DNA from: Acidobacteriaceae bacterium
GTDB lineage: Bacteria; Acidobacteriota; Terriglobia; Terriglobales; Acidobacteriaceae
DNA length: 64,000 nucleotides
NCBI GenBank assembly: GCA_021323655.1
Contig: JAJPKO010000055.1
Location: 16,399 to 80,398, forward strand
Direction: 5' to 3'
Shown here: positions 35,014-42,406 of the stretch, one piece after another
How positions within the stretch are numbered: the stretch's first letter is position 1
Layout: each line of letters opens with the position of its first letter
Notes under the pieces: model-generated
The model's database searches: none
The model's input: only the letters and a program-made list of their open reading frames with translations
Told to the model about the DNA's origin: nothing
Position numbers and translations under genes: made by a program

Positions 35014-36623
35014 TGCCCAGACAGAGAACGACAATTCCGATATTCACACTTGCGATTGTGATCGCTTTCGGCACGCCAGTGTTGGCGCAGAACCCCGGAT
35101 CTTCACCCTCGCCGCAGAGCAAGTGCATGGAGGGCATGGTCATGCCGGGATGCCCTCAGCCAACCAAGAAAGAGCAACCAAATACGAAGCAGAATATGCC
35201 CGGCATGCAGCACGAACGGCACGACATGGGAAATATGCAGACGACCGTGCCTCAGCTGCCGCAGGGTCCGGATACTCATGCCACGATGACGTTGCAGGAA
35301 CCCGAAGAGACGGAGCACAAGACGGGATCCAACCTGCCTGCTCCGGAACTTCTAAAGGACGTCGCGTCGCGGCCGGCGATGTCTCTCGCGAACTTTCTCG
35401 AACTCGCCGATCAAAACAACCCCACGCTTAAAGAAGCGAATGCCCTTGTCCGCCGCTCACAGCAGAAGGCGCGCCAGGCTGGCCTGTATCCGAATCCCTC
35501 CATTGGATATCAGGGTGAGCAGATCCGTGGTGGTTCTTATGGGGGCGGCGAGCAAGGCGCCTTTGTGCAGCAGACCATAGTACTGGGCGGAAAGCTGGGA
35601 CTCCGGCGCAACATTCACGAGCAGGAGATGCGATCGGAACAGGTCGGCGTCGAAGAACAAACCTATCGGGTCCATGCCGACGTGCAACAGGCATTTTACG
35701 ATGCGCTGGCCGCTCTAACCACGGTACATCTACGCCAGCAGTTACTTGGCCTTGCGCTCGACGCAGTAGAAACTGTCCATCAACTGGCCAATGTTGGACA
35801 GGCAGATGCGCCGGACATCCTGCAGACAGAGGTCGAGGCTGAGCAGGCCAAGGTTGATTACAGCTCCGCGCAGCGGGAGTATCTCAAGACCTTCCACGTT
35901 CTGGCTGCACTTGCAGGAAATAGTGATCTCGCCGTCCGCTCACTTGATGGCGATCTGGAGAAGACACCCGATCTCAATACAGAGCAGATGCTGGAATCGG
36001 TCGTTACTCAAAGCCCTACCGTGAAACGGGCGCGCCAAGAGATCGTCGTTGCTCAAGCGCGCCTGAAGGACGCGAAACGCGAACCCATTCCCGACCTGCA
36101 ACTTCGTGCCGGCGAGCAGTACAACGGAGAACATGTGAGCGAAAACCCGCTCAAGCCAACAGGAGCGCAGAGTTTTGCAAGCGCTAGCATCAATCTTCCT
36201 CTCTGGAACCGCAACCAGGGCAATGTGCAGGCCGCCAGAGCTGAAATCGAACGCGCGGAACAGGATCTCGCTCGCGAACAGCTATCGCTTCAACAACAAG
36301 CGGCGCCGATGGCCCAATCGTATGAATCCGCGAAGTTCGAGGCGGACCGCTACAAGACGCAGCTCATTCCACGCGCGACACGGGCATATGAACTGTATCT
36401 GAAGAAGTACCAGAGTATGGCTCAAGCTTATCCTCAGGTGCTCGTCTCCCAGCGGACGCTCTTCCAATTGCGGGTCAGCTATGTGATGGCTCTCCATGAG
36501 GAATGGCGCAATGCGATAGCGCTCCAGAACTACATGCTGAACGGCGGGCTGCACGCTCCAGTATCGAGCGACACTCCGAGCACAACCATCAATCTTCCCA
36601 ATGCCAGTGGGGCACAGGAGTGA
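35013..36623 (+). CDS. TolC-family outer-membrane protein with Met/His-rich N-terminus
   Basis: A 536-residue exported protein. After the signal (about 1-25) comes a Met/His-rich stretch of about 70 residues (KCMEGMVMPGCPQ, MPGMQHERHDMGNMQ), then a TolC-type domain from about residue 115 (LELADQNNPTLKEANALVRR, PNPSIGYQGEQI, EIERAEQDLAREQLSLQQQA). It should form the outer-membrane duct or, with the multicopper oxidase, a copper-handling pair similar to CopB. No adaptor or pump is in this operon. Confidence 0.85.
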   Translation: MPRQRTTIPIFTLAIVIAFGTPVLAQNPGSSPSPQSKCMEGMVMPGCPQPTKKEQPNTKQNMPGMQHERHDMGNMQTTVPQLPQGPDTHATMTLQEPEETEHKTGSNLPAPELLKDVASRPAMSLANFLELADQNNPTLKEANALVRRSQQKARQAGLYPNPSIGYQGEQIRGGSYGGGEQGAFVQQTIVLGGKLGLRRNIHEQEMRSEQVGVEEQTYRVHADVQQAFYDALAALTTVHLRQQLLGLALDAVETVHQLANVGQADAPDILQTEVEAEQAKVDYSSAQREYLKTFHVLAALAGNSDLAVRSLDGDLEKTPDLNTEQMLESVVTQSPTVKRARQEIVVAQARLKDAKREPIPDLQLRAGEQYNGEHVSENPLKPTGAQSFASASINLPLWNRNQGNVQAARAEIERAEQDLAREQLSLQQQAAPMAQSYESAKFEADRYKTQLIPRATRAYELYLKKYQSMAQAYPQVLVSQRTLFQLRVSYVMALHEEWRNAIALQNYMLNGGLHAPVSSDTPSTTINLPNASGAQE

Positions 36624-36628
36624 GCAAG

Positions 36629-37258
36629 ATGCAGCGAAAGATCATGATTTCACTTGCTGCTATCGTCCTGCTCGCGGTGTTCGCCTGCATTTTTCTTGTT
36701 GGCCAGATGATCCATCGGGGATTTAGCACGAGAGAACAGCCGGGAGTCGTGGAGTCCTCGCTTGCAACCGCCATGCGGGACGCAGCCATCTCTGCGCGCT
36801 ATAAGACCATGAAAAACCCCGTCGCAGTCACCCCCGAGGCCATCCAGGAAGGGATGGATCATTGGGCGGATCACTGTGCCACCTGTCACGCGAACAATGG
36901 CAGCGGCGACACCATGTATGGGAGGACCATGTACCCTCGTCCGCCGGACATGCGCCAGAACGACACTCAACGGAAGTCCGATGGTGAACTCTACTGGACC
37001 ATCAAGAATGGCGTGAGACTGAGCGGAATGCCTGCATTCGGCGCTCCCGGCGATGACGATATGGACAGCTGGAAGCTGGTCGCCTTCATTCGCCATCTTC
37101 CTTCGCTTTCCCAAAGCGAGGAGCAGGGGATGGAAAAGATGAACCCGAAGTCACCGCAGGAAATGGAAGAGGAGCAAGAGGAAGAGAACTTCCTGAACGG
37201 GAGTGCAACTCGTTCGCAATCACAACCTACACATCACCACGGAAAGGAAACGCCATGA
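36629..37258 (+). CDS. Monoheme cytochrome c
   Basis: A 209-residue protein with one N-terminal membrane segment (about 5-27) and one c-type heme motif, CATCH, followed by NNGSGDT, a likely Met ligand in GVRLSGMPAFG, and an acidic tail with a His cluster (HHHGK). It should face the periplasm and carry electrons, possibly taking them from or giving them to the copper oxidase. ATG 36629 has AGGAG eight bases upstream; the GTG at 36620 is less likely. The stop overlaps the next ATG (ATGA). Confidence 0.85.
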   Translation: MQRKIMISLAAIVLLAVFACIFLVGQMIHRGFSTREQPGVVESSLATAMRDAAISARYKTMKNPVAVTPEAIQEGMDHWADHCATCHANNGSGDTMYGRTMYPRPPDMRQNDTQRKSDGELYWTIKNGVRLSGMPAFGAPGDDDMDSWKLVAFIRHLPSLSQSEEQGMEKMNPKSPQEMEEEQEEENFLNGSATRSQSQPTHHHGKETP

Positions 37259-37569
37259 ATCGCCGAGTTCTGATTGTAGCTCTGCTGCTGTCTACGGTGT
37301 CCCTGCTGGCGCATGCACATGAAGGCATGATCCATGTCATGGGGACTGTGACCGCCTTGACGGACAAATCCGTTACGGTCCAGACCGCGGACAGGAAGAC
37401 TGTCGAGGTTGTCTTGACCTCCGCCACGACTTACGAAAAAGGAACGCAACCCTCGAACTGGAAACAGTTGAAAGTTGGCGACCGGGTTGTCATTCATGCG
37501 ATGAAGGTCAAGGATTCTCTACAGGCGCATAGCGTGCGATTCACCGAATCGACAATGCCAAGTCATTGA
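37255..37569 (+). CDS. DUF5666-like small exported protein
   Basis: A 104-residue exported protein: signal MNRRVLIVALLLSTVSLLAH, then one OB-like beta domain (GTVTALTDKSVTVQTADRKT, VEVVLTSATTYEKG, LKVGDRVVIHAMK). The domain order fits the DUF5666 group. The start overlaps the cytochrome gene by four bases. Function unknown; last gene of the copper oxidase operon. The 229 bases that follow hold no gene I can support. Confidence 0.7.
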   Translation: MNRRVLIVALLLSTVSLLAHAHEGMIHVMGTVTALTDKSVTVQTADRKTVEVVLTSATTYEKGTQPSNWKQLKVGDRVVIHAMKVKDSLQAHSVRFTESTMPSH

Positions 37570-37798
37570 CCGCCAGGTCGGACAAAACGGTTCCACCAAC
37601 AGCTCGCGGGACTGCCCAACGATGGACATGCGTGCAATGCAAAAGTGGGCGATCGGCGTGAAGCAACAGTCGCAATCTACCACGAGGATGGTCACGGGCT
37701 CGTGCTGGCGATGACGAGCCCGGTCAATCTACCGACACACACTGCGCTCACCGTTTCACGGCGCGAAGCGATGGCCTATGATGCTTCGGCCATGTTTG

Positions 37799-38527
37799 TC
37801 ATTTGCCCCTTATTTTGGCAATCACTCTAGCGGGATTTAGCTTTGGCAGATTGATGTCCAGTTGCGTACTCAACCTCCAACTTCCATTCAGGTCCTTGTC
37901 ATTAAAAAAGGTGGGACCGACCAGAAGACTAATGTCGCTGGTGAAATAGTAGTAGAGACCGCCCCCGGCCGCGCCCAGGGCATTTTTGCCCGACTGGTAG
38001 TCTGCTGCGAAGACAACCTTGCTGTATTCTACTGAGCCATCCTTGCCCGTCACCGGGACAAATGAGTGGTCGAATGCCGTCATAAAGCCGACGTTCTGGT
38101 ACTTGCCGTCGCTCGAGATGAGTGCTGCATGATTACCCATGTATGGCCCAGCCGACACCCGCCCAACCTTTGGGATTGTCTTACCGATTACCGCGTAGGC
38201 AACGTCGTAATCCAAGCGCGATTCGCCTGGCTTGAGGTCGAATTTCTTGCCCGCACAGAATACGCCAATTTCGAGAGCAGGCTGATACTTGGAGTATGAG
38301 CCTTCTGGGGTGCCGAACTTTGCGTTAAAGAGCCACGGGTGAGGAGTGTTTGCGAAATAGTCGATACCGGTTTCCATTTGGAATTTCCTGAAAGGAAGTA
38401 CACCGATGGTTGGCGAGGTCATGTCTGTTGGGAATGCCGCATTCGAATTTGTGACCGGCGTACTTAGTCGGAAATAGTTGTCAATTCCCAGGTGAAGGAC
38501 TCCATAAGGCTGAATATCTTGGGTCAT
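37799..38527 (-). CDS. Beta-barrel-like protein, possibly split from its signal peptide
   Basis: A 242-residue reading frame rich in alternating beta strands (FRLSTPVTNSNAAFPTD, GLYYYFTSDISLLVGPTFF, LSTQLDINLPKLNPARVI), resembling an outer-membrane barrel or lipocalin-like exported protein. It begins MTQDIQPYGVLHLGIDNYF without a signal peptide, yet its start overlaps (TAATG) the stop of a short frame with a good signal peptide at 38527-38688. A one-base shift would fuse them into a normal exported protein. I do not recognise the family. Confidence 0.6.
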   Translation of the reverse strand: MTQDIQPYGVLHLGIDNYFRLSTPVTNSNAAFPTDMTSPTIGVLPFRKFQMETGIDYFANTPHPWLFNAKFGTPEGSYSKYQPALEIGVFCAGKKFDLKPGESRLDYDVAYAVIGKTIPKVGRVSAGPYMGNHAALISSDGKYQNVGFMTAFDHSFVPVTGKDGSVEYSKVVFAADYQSGKNALGAAGGGLYYYFTSDISLLVGPTFFNDKDLNGSWRLSTQLDINLPKLNPARVIAKIRGK

Positions 38528-38688
38528 TAGAGTCCAGAACGTTGTCGAAGGGTAGCAAAAGCGACGCGCCCCGCAGCCAGCGAAATGGCGACGATCGCAG
38601 TCAGTGTTCCTCGCATCATCACCCGCCTCGTCAATTGACGATTAGCGATCCTTGTCAATACTGAAAGAGTCCGGAATAAACGAGCCAT
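38527..38688 (-). pseudogene. Signal-peptide reading frame fused out of frame to the 38527 gene
   Basis: A 53-residue frame, MARLFRTLSVLTRIANRQLT then RRVMMRGTLTAIVAISLAAG and VAFA, preceded by AAAGGA. It contains a convincing signal peptide and stops at TAA overlapping the ATG of the barrel gene. Either a frameshift has split one gene or the two are translationally coupled. Confidence 0.5.
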
Positions 38689-39115
38689 CTGGTTGTCCTT
38701 TCCTGGAAAAGTATTTGAGCTGCAACGACACGTTTTCACCGCATGAGTGGTTTGTCTCCACGGATGCAGGGACTCGTTTTGAAACAACACGACGCCTAAG
38801 GGCGGATCAGGCTAATCACCGCGCATGCGTGCCGCATTGTCTTTTCGAGGAAGTGTGGCGAGGAGCTCTAACACCACTGTTGCAAAAGGAACATCAGGAT
38901 GATATGAGGATCATGGAAGAAAGTTGCTCATTATAAATGATTTAGTGAACATGCGCGTGTGATAATCACAAGATACAAAAACAACTCCACTCGGTCGGGG
39001 ACAGACCGTCGCTTGCGACATCCAGATAGATTCAAGAGGCTCCGTAGGCACTGCACCGGAGTCCTTGGAAGCGGATGGAATCACACGATTCGCGTCCGCC
39101 CCAAGCTATCGATGG
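38689..39115. other. Intergenic stretch without supported gene
   Basis: About 425 bases between the cytochrome gene and the barrel gene, both on the minus strand. It should contain the barrel gene promoter, but I find neither an activator palindrome nor a GG-N10-GC element on the minus strand. The middle is AT-rich. Confidence 0.4.
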
Positions 39116-39730
39116 CTACTTCAGTGTGAGCAAATACGTCACGAGGGTGTCGAGATCTTTCGCCGGAACATCCATTGGCGGCATCGTGCTCCCGGAAGGT
39201 GGCGACACGATGAGTTTCTTCAGTTCTTCGACAGTCCTCTTGCTTCCAATCCCGTCAAGCGCGGAAGCGGTATTGCCGGCGCCTGCCACCGAGTGGCATG
39301 ACGAGCAACCGTAAGACTCGAACAACTGCTTCCCGGCAGCGACAGGTGAAGAACCTGAAGTTGCGCCAATGGCTTCACGTGCAGCCGCTTTACGATGGAT
39401 TTCGTCATACGCGAGGAACTTCGCGATCTGGTCCGCTTCTCGGCTGTTGAAATGAGAGCTCGCCATTGCCTGCATTTGTTTGACAACAGCCGTCCACTGC
39501 GCGGCAGACAGGCTGGGTTTCAGACTGGTGTCAAGGGTATGGCACATACCGCATTTCGCCTTAAAGGTTCTGTATGCCTGGTGTATTTCCGGCGGGAGGT
39601 CGGACTGGTTGATCTGGATGGTTTCTCGGTTCTGCGTGAATTGAGCGTTCGCTGGTCGCGCACCGGCCAGCCAGAGCAATCCGACCGCTGCGAATCCTAA
39701 GAAAGCAGACTGAATTGAATACCTGTTCAT
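39116..39730 (-). CDS. Diheme cytochrome c
   Basis: A 204-residue exported protein with signal (about 5-29) and two c-type heme motifs, CGMCH (about residue 60) and CSSCH (about 140). Each lies in a small helical cytochrome domain; the second has the Met-containing GSTMPPMDVP and ends LVTYLLTLK. Probably a periplasmic electron carrier. It follows the barrel cytochrome gene by 18 bases and is in the same operon, behind the sigma-54 promoter at 41112. Confidence 0.85.
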   Translation of the reverse strand: MNRYSIQSAFLGFAAVGLLWLAGARPANAQFTQNRETIQINQSDLPPEIHQAYRTFKAKCGMCHTLDTSLKPSLSAAQWTAVVKQMQAMASSHFNSREADQIAKFLAYDEIHRKAAAREAIGATSGSSPVAAGKQLFESYGCSSCHSVAGAGNTASALDGIGSKRTVEELKKLIVSPPSGSTMPPMDVPAKDLDTLVTYLLTLK

Positions 39731-39748
39731 GGTCTTATCGCTCCTTTG

Positions 39749-41056
39749 TCAAAAGTTGAATGAAATGTCCGCTTGAAACAGCTTGTCGGTGCCCTTGACC
39801 GCCCCAACCGGATCGCTGCCCGCCTGGCTACTGTAAGCAATTCGCCCGATGATGTTGCCCGATTCGGTCAGAGTCTTATTCATGCCAATTGTCCAGTCAT
39901 GAAGATTCTGCTTGCCGACCCCTCCGACCCCAGTTATTTGCTGGTTCAGTCGGTCAAAGCGACCTGAAAAAGCAAATCCTTGCCAGACGTAATAGTCAGT
40001 AGCGACGTAATAGTCGTTTCCAACGAAGTTTCCGAACGGCCCTGTTGCTGCGAACGCCCACCCGTCGTGACTGTGCAAATAGCCTGCCAAAACGTCGACC
40101 TTCGACTTGAACATGTAATTTCCGAAAACGCCTTGCCGTCGAATGACTGGGTGGAATGTGAACTGAGCGCCAGTCGGATCAGTATTGACGTTGTCTTTTT
40201 TCCCGTAGTAGCCCAAGTACGTGATACCGCTCTCTGGCGCGTACCAAAAATCCACATCGGCCCAAACGTCCTTAGAGTTCCGATTCGATGAGGTCAGAAT
40301 CTCACTTCCATCTGCGTTAACTCCATTGGTCACTTTTGCTGTAGCAGCGAATACTCTCTTGTAACCGCTCGACGCCCACGTGTAGCCGGCGTCAACTCCA
40401 ACCGGAGACTGATCAACGACAAAGTTGGTTGCACTAGGATTTTCAAGCAGTAGGGGAGAGTTCGGAAGCAGGCTGTACACTTGAGCGGCGCGAGTCCCTT
40501 CTCCGATTTGCAAGTGCTCGCGACCTCCGGCGAGATACCAACTGCTATCGGCCCGGCCCCCGCTATACCCAAAATATGCATTGGAGAGGTCGGGATTGGT
40601 TGATCCTCCTGTCACAATGTCGAACTCGCTGTAGTAGAAGAAATTGGTATCCGGAATCCAGCCGCCGAAATACGCGTTCCATGAGCCTACCTGAAATGAT
40701 GAGGTCGAGCTCGGTGGCGTACCCTCACTAGTAGTTCGCTCTGCAGTGTAGCTGAAATCGGTGACCGCCAAAGAAGCGTTATTTGTCAGTGACCATTCCC
40801 GTTCTTTCTGAACCAGCTGGGAGATTCTGTCGGCCGCTTTGCCTTGCTCCAGAGCTGGAGGCAGATGGAAACCGAGCCTCTTGAACATGTATCCCTGCTC
40901 GTTCAGCACCGGAACAATCGTGTGGCACGCGGAGCATTTGAGATTGTAGCGGCGGGCAAACTGAGGGACGGCGGACGCCTGGCGTGGCATGAAAACAGCC
41001 AGCAGCGATACGGCGGCGCAAAATAGAGAGACGACACGGCTTCGCGAAATCACCAT
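39749..41056 (-). CDS. Outer-membrane barrel with N-terminal heme c motif
   Basis: A 435-residue exported protein: signal (about 1-29), one c-type heme motif CSACH in the segment YNLKCSACHTIVPVLNEQG, then a porin-like beta barrel (WNAYFGGWIPDTNFFYYSEF, SSWYLAGGREHLQIG, GITYLGYYGKKDNVN, terminal Phe in QADISFNF). A heme at the entry of a barrel suggests electron transfer or ligand handling across the outer membrane. ATG 41056 lies about 45 bases after the predicted sigma-54 start. It is the first gene of an operon with a diheme cytochrome c. Confidence 0.85.
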   Translation of the reverse strand: MVISRSRVVSLFCAAVSLLAVFMPRQASAVPQFARRYNLKCSACHTIVPVLNEQGYMFKRLGFHLPPALEQGKAADRISQLVQKEREWSLTNNASLAVTDFSYTAERTTSEGTPPSSTSSFQVGSWNAYFGGWIPDTNFFYYSEFDIVTGGSTNPDLSNAYFGYSGGRADSSWYLAGGREHLQIGEGTRAAQVYSLLPNSPLLLENPSATNFVVDQSPVGVDAGYTWASSGYKRVFAATAKVTNGVNADGSEILTSSNRNSKDVWADVDFWYAPESGITYLGYYGKKDNVNTDPTGAQFTFHPVIRRQGVFGNYMFKSKVDVLAGYLHSHDGWAFAATGPFGNFVGNDYYVATDYYVWQGFAFSGRFDRLNQQITGVGGVGKQNLHDWTIGMNKTLTESGNIIGRIAYSSQAGSDPVGAVKGTDKLFQADISFNF

Positions 41057-41111
41057 GAACTCCTTGTCTGCACTCCCGCAGGAGTGTTTAGTTCATTCTT
41101 GACTTACGTCG

Positions 41112-41128
41112 GGCACGTCAGAGGCCAA
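41112..41128 (-). promoter_or_regulatory. Sigma-54 promoter of the barrel cytochrome operon
   Basis: Minus strand TTGGCCTCTGACGTGCC with GG, ten bases, GC. Predicted start near 41101. Two activator palindromes lie about 75 and 95 bp upstream. Confidence 0.8.
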
Positions 41129-41199
41129 ACGGCAGTTCGAGGACCGATGCGGATAAGTCGTGCATATCCATCAAATGCAGCTTCTGCACCTACTCGGGC

Positions 41200-41215
41200 T
41201 GCCTCAAATCCGGCA
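41200..41215 (+). promoter_or_regulatory. Upstream activator palindrome, proximal
   Basis: TGCCTCAAATCCGGCA, close to the consensus TGCCKCAAATCMGGCA, about 75 bp upstream of the promoter. Confidence 0.75.
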
Positions 41216-41220
41216 CCTGT

Positions 41221-41236
41221 TGCCTCATTTCGGGCC
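41221..41236 (+). promoter_or_regulatory. Upstream activator palindrome, distal variant
   Basis: TGCCTCATTTCGGGCC; the same motif with a weaker right arm. Its centre is 21 bases from that of the proximal copy, two helical turns, which fits cooperative binding of two dimers. The same 21-base spacing separates the two copies at 8195 and 8216. Confidence 0.65.
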
Positions 41237-41258
41237 AGAGCGGAATATGGGTAGGAAT

Positions 41259-41615
41259 CTAGATGTGGAGAATACAAAGCGAGAGTCGCACGCGCTCAAG
41301 CGCACGTTCACCTCGCAATACCGCATGGGCGTTTCTGGCTAAAGTCACGCGAGGCTGCGGATCGACCATGACATCGGCGCGCGTGTCCAGACTTAGTGAG
41401 TTCGGCGATTTTCCCGGACTAGCAGGAGACATGGGCGAGGGGAGACTCACCTTGCATGTGTTCGCCGCGCCGAAATGACCGCCATCAGCGCGGTGAACCC
41501 CTCCTGCTTTCGACATCGCCATCATTGGGCAGTCCGGCCTGCAACACCCGCCCACGATTGCTCCGTGAGCACAAGGTGCTGAGTAGAACAAGGGAACCAC
41601 CCCGATCAGGAGCAC
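41259..41615 (-). CDS. Cys-rich exported protein with unclear start
   Basis: A reading frame of 118 codons from a GTG at 41615. The first 20 residues are the second half of a signal peptide (MLLIGVVPLFYSAPCAHG); in-frame sequence upstream (LVKCWSKFVASLV) also looks like signal peptide, but no ATG precedes it before a stop. The mature part has GGCCRPDCPMMAMSKAGG and NTCKVSLPSPMSPASPG. The end LSLCILHI is similar to the LRI ends of the 32986 and 48540 proteins. It may be a family member that has lost its start codon. Confidence 0.45.
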   Translation of the reverse strand: MLLIGVVPLFYSAPCAHGAIVGGCCRPDCPMMAMSKAGGVHRADGGHFGAANTCKVSLPSPMSPASPGKSPNSLSLDTRADVMVDPQPRVTLARNAHAVLRGERALERVRLSLCILHI

Positions 41616-41743
41616 AACGAGGGAGGCGACGAATTTGGACCAACATTTGACGAGAACTAGCCCATGATGCCCAAGATGGCCCGGCTCGGGATGTGATTCA
41701 CATCACCGGCGCTTCGCCCCTTGTATCTAGACGGTTTCTGCGA

Positions 41744-42392
41744 TTAGGCGCTGTAAATCCGGGATGCACAAGAATGTCCCGCGCAAAATGCTCGGCAGCA
41801 GGCAAAGGCCGGGCTCGTCTGACTTGCCGATCGCAGCGACCTCCAAAGCCATCGTGTCTTACTGGGATCTGTGCGATTGCAGTTTTCTTTCGAAGATATA
41901 GAGGTTGTCGACGCAAATTTGGAATTCATCATGGATTGCACTCTCGTCGCCATCAAGGAGCCATCGGACTGGAGGCCGGCATCCACGATCACGAGTATCC
42001 CATTCGCCATCGCGCTCATGCTCGTGCCATCGAAAACCGTGGAAGAGTTGGTCATGAACGTGAAGGTCTGGGCCGCCAGCATCGAGGTCATCGTGAAGGA
42101 ACTGCCTGACACGCTGGCGACTGATCCCATCATCTGTTGGATTCCGCCGTTTGCCGGATCCATGGCATTTCCTGATCCCTGAGTCCCGGATGTGACGTGA
42201 AAGACGGGATTCATGGTTAGATTGCCGTTCGTACCCATCGTTACTGAACTGGCTAGATTGAGATCGAAGTCCATGGCGATATTGCCCGAAGGGTTGTAAA
42301 GGTTGCCCAACGAACGACAAAGGAATCGAACGAATAGACTGCCGCTTTTAAAGGGCCAGTAAAGCAACGGGAGCGAGGAATTTGATCTGCAT
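41744..42392 (-). pseudogene. Decayed DUF5666-type exported protein behind cusA
   Basis: A good ribosome site (AAGGAG, overlapping the cusA stop) leads to ATG 42392 and MQIKFLAPVALLAL, a truncated signal peptide that ends at TAA. Downstream the frame 41744-42367 carries MNPVFHVTSGTQGSGNAMD, VASVSGSSFTMTSMLAAQTF, TFMTNSSTVFDG and ANGILVIVDAGLQSDGSLMA, a DUF5666-type domain, then unrelated sequence. This looks like one gene with an internal deletion and a lost end. Confidence 0.6.
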
Positions 42393-42406
42393 GTGAACGG
42401 ACTCCT

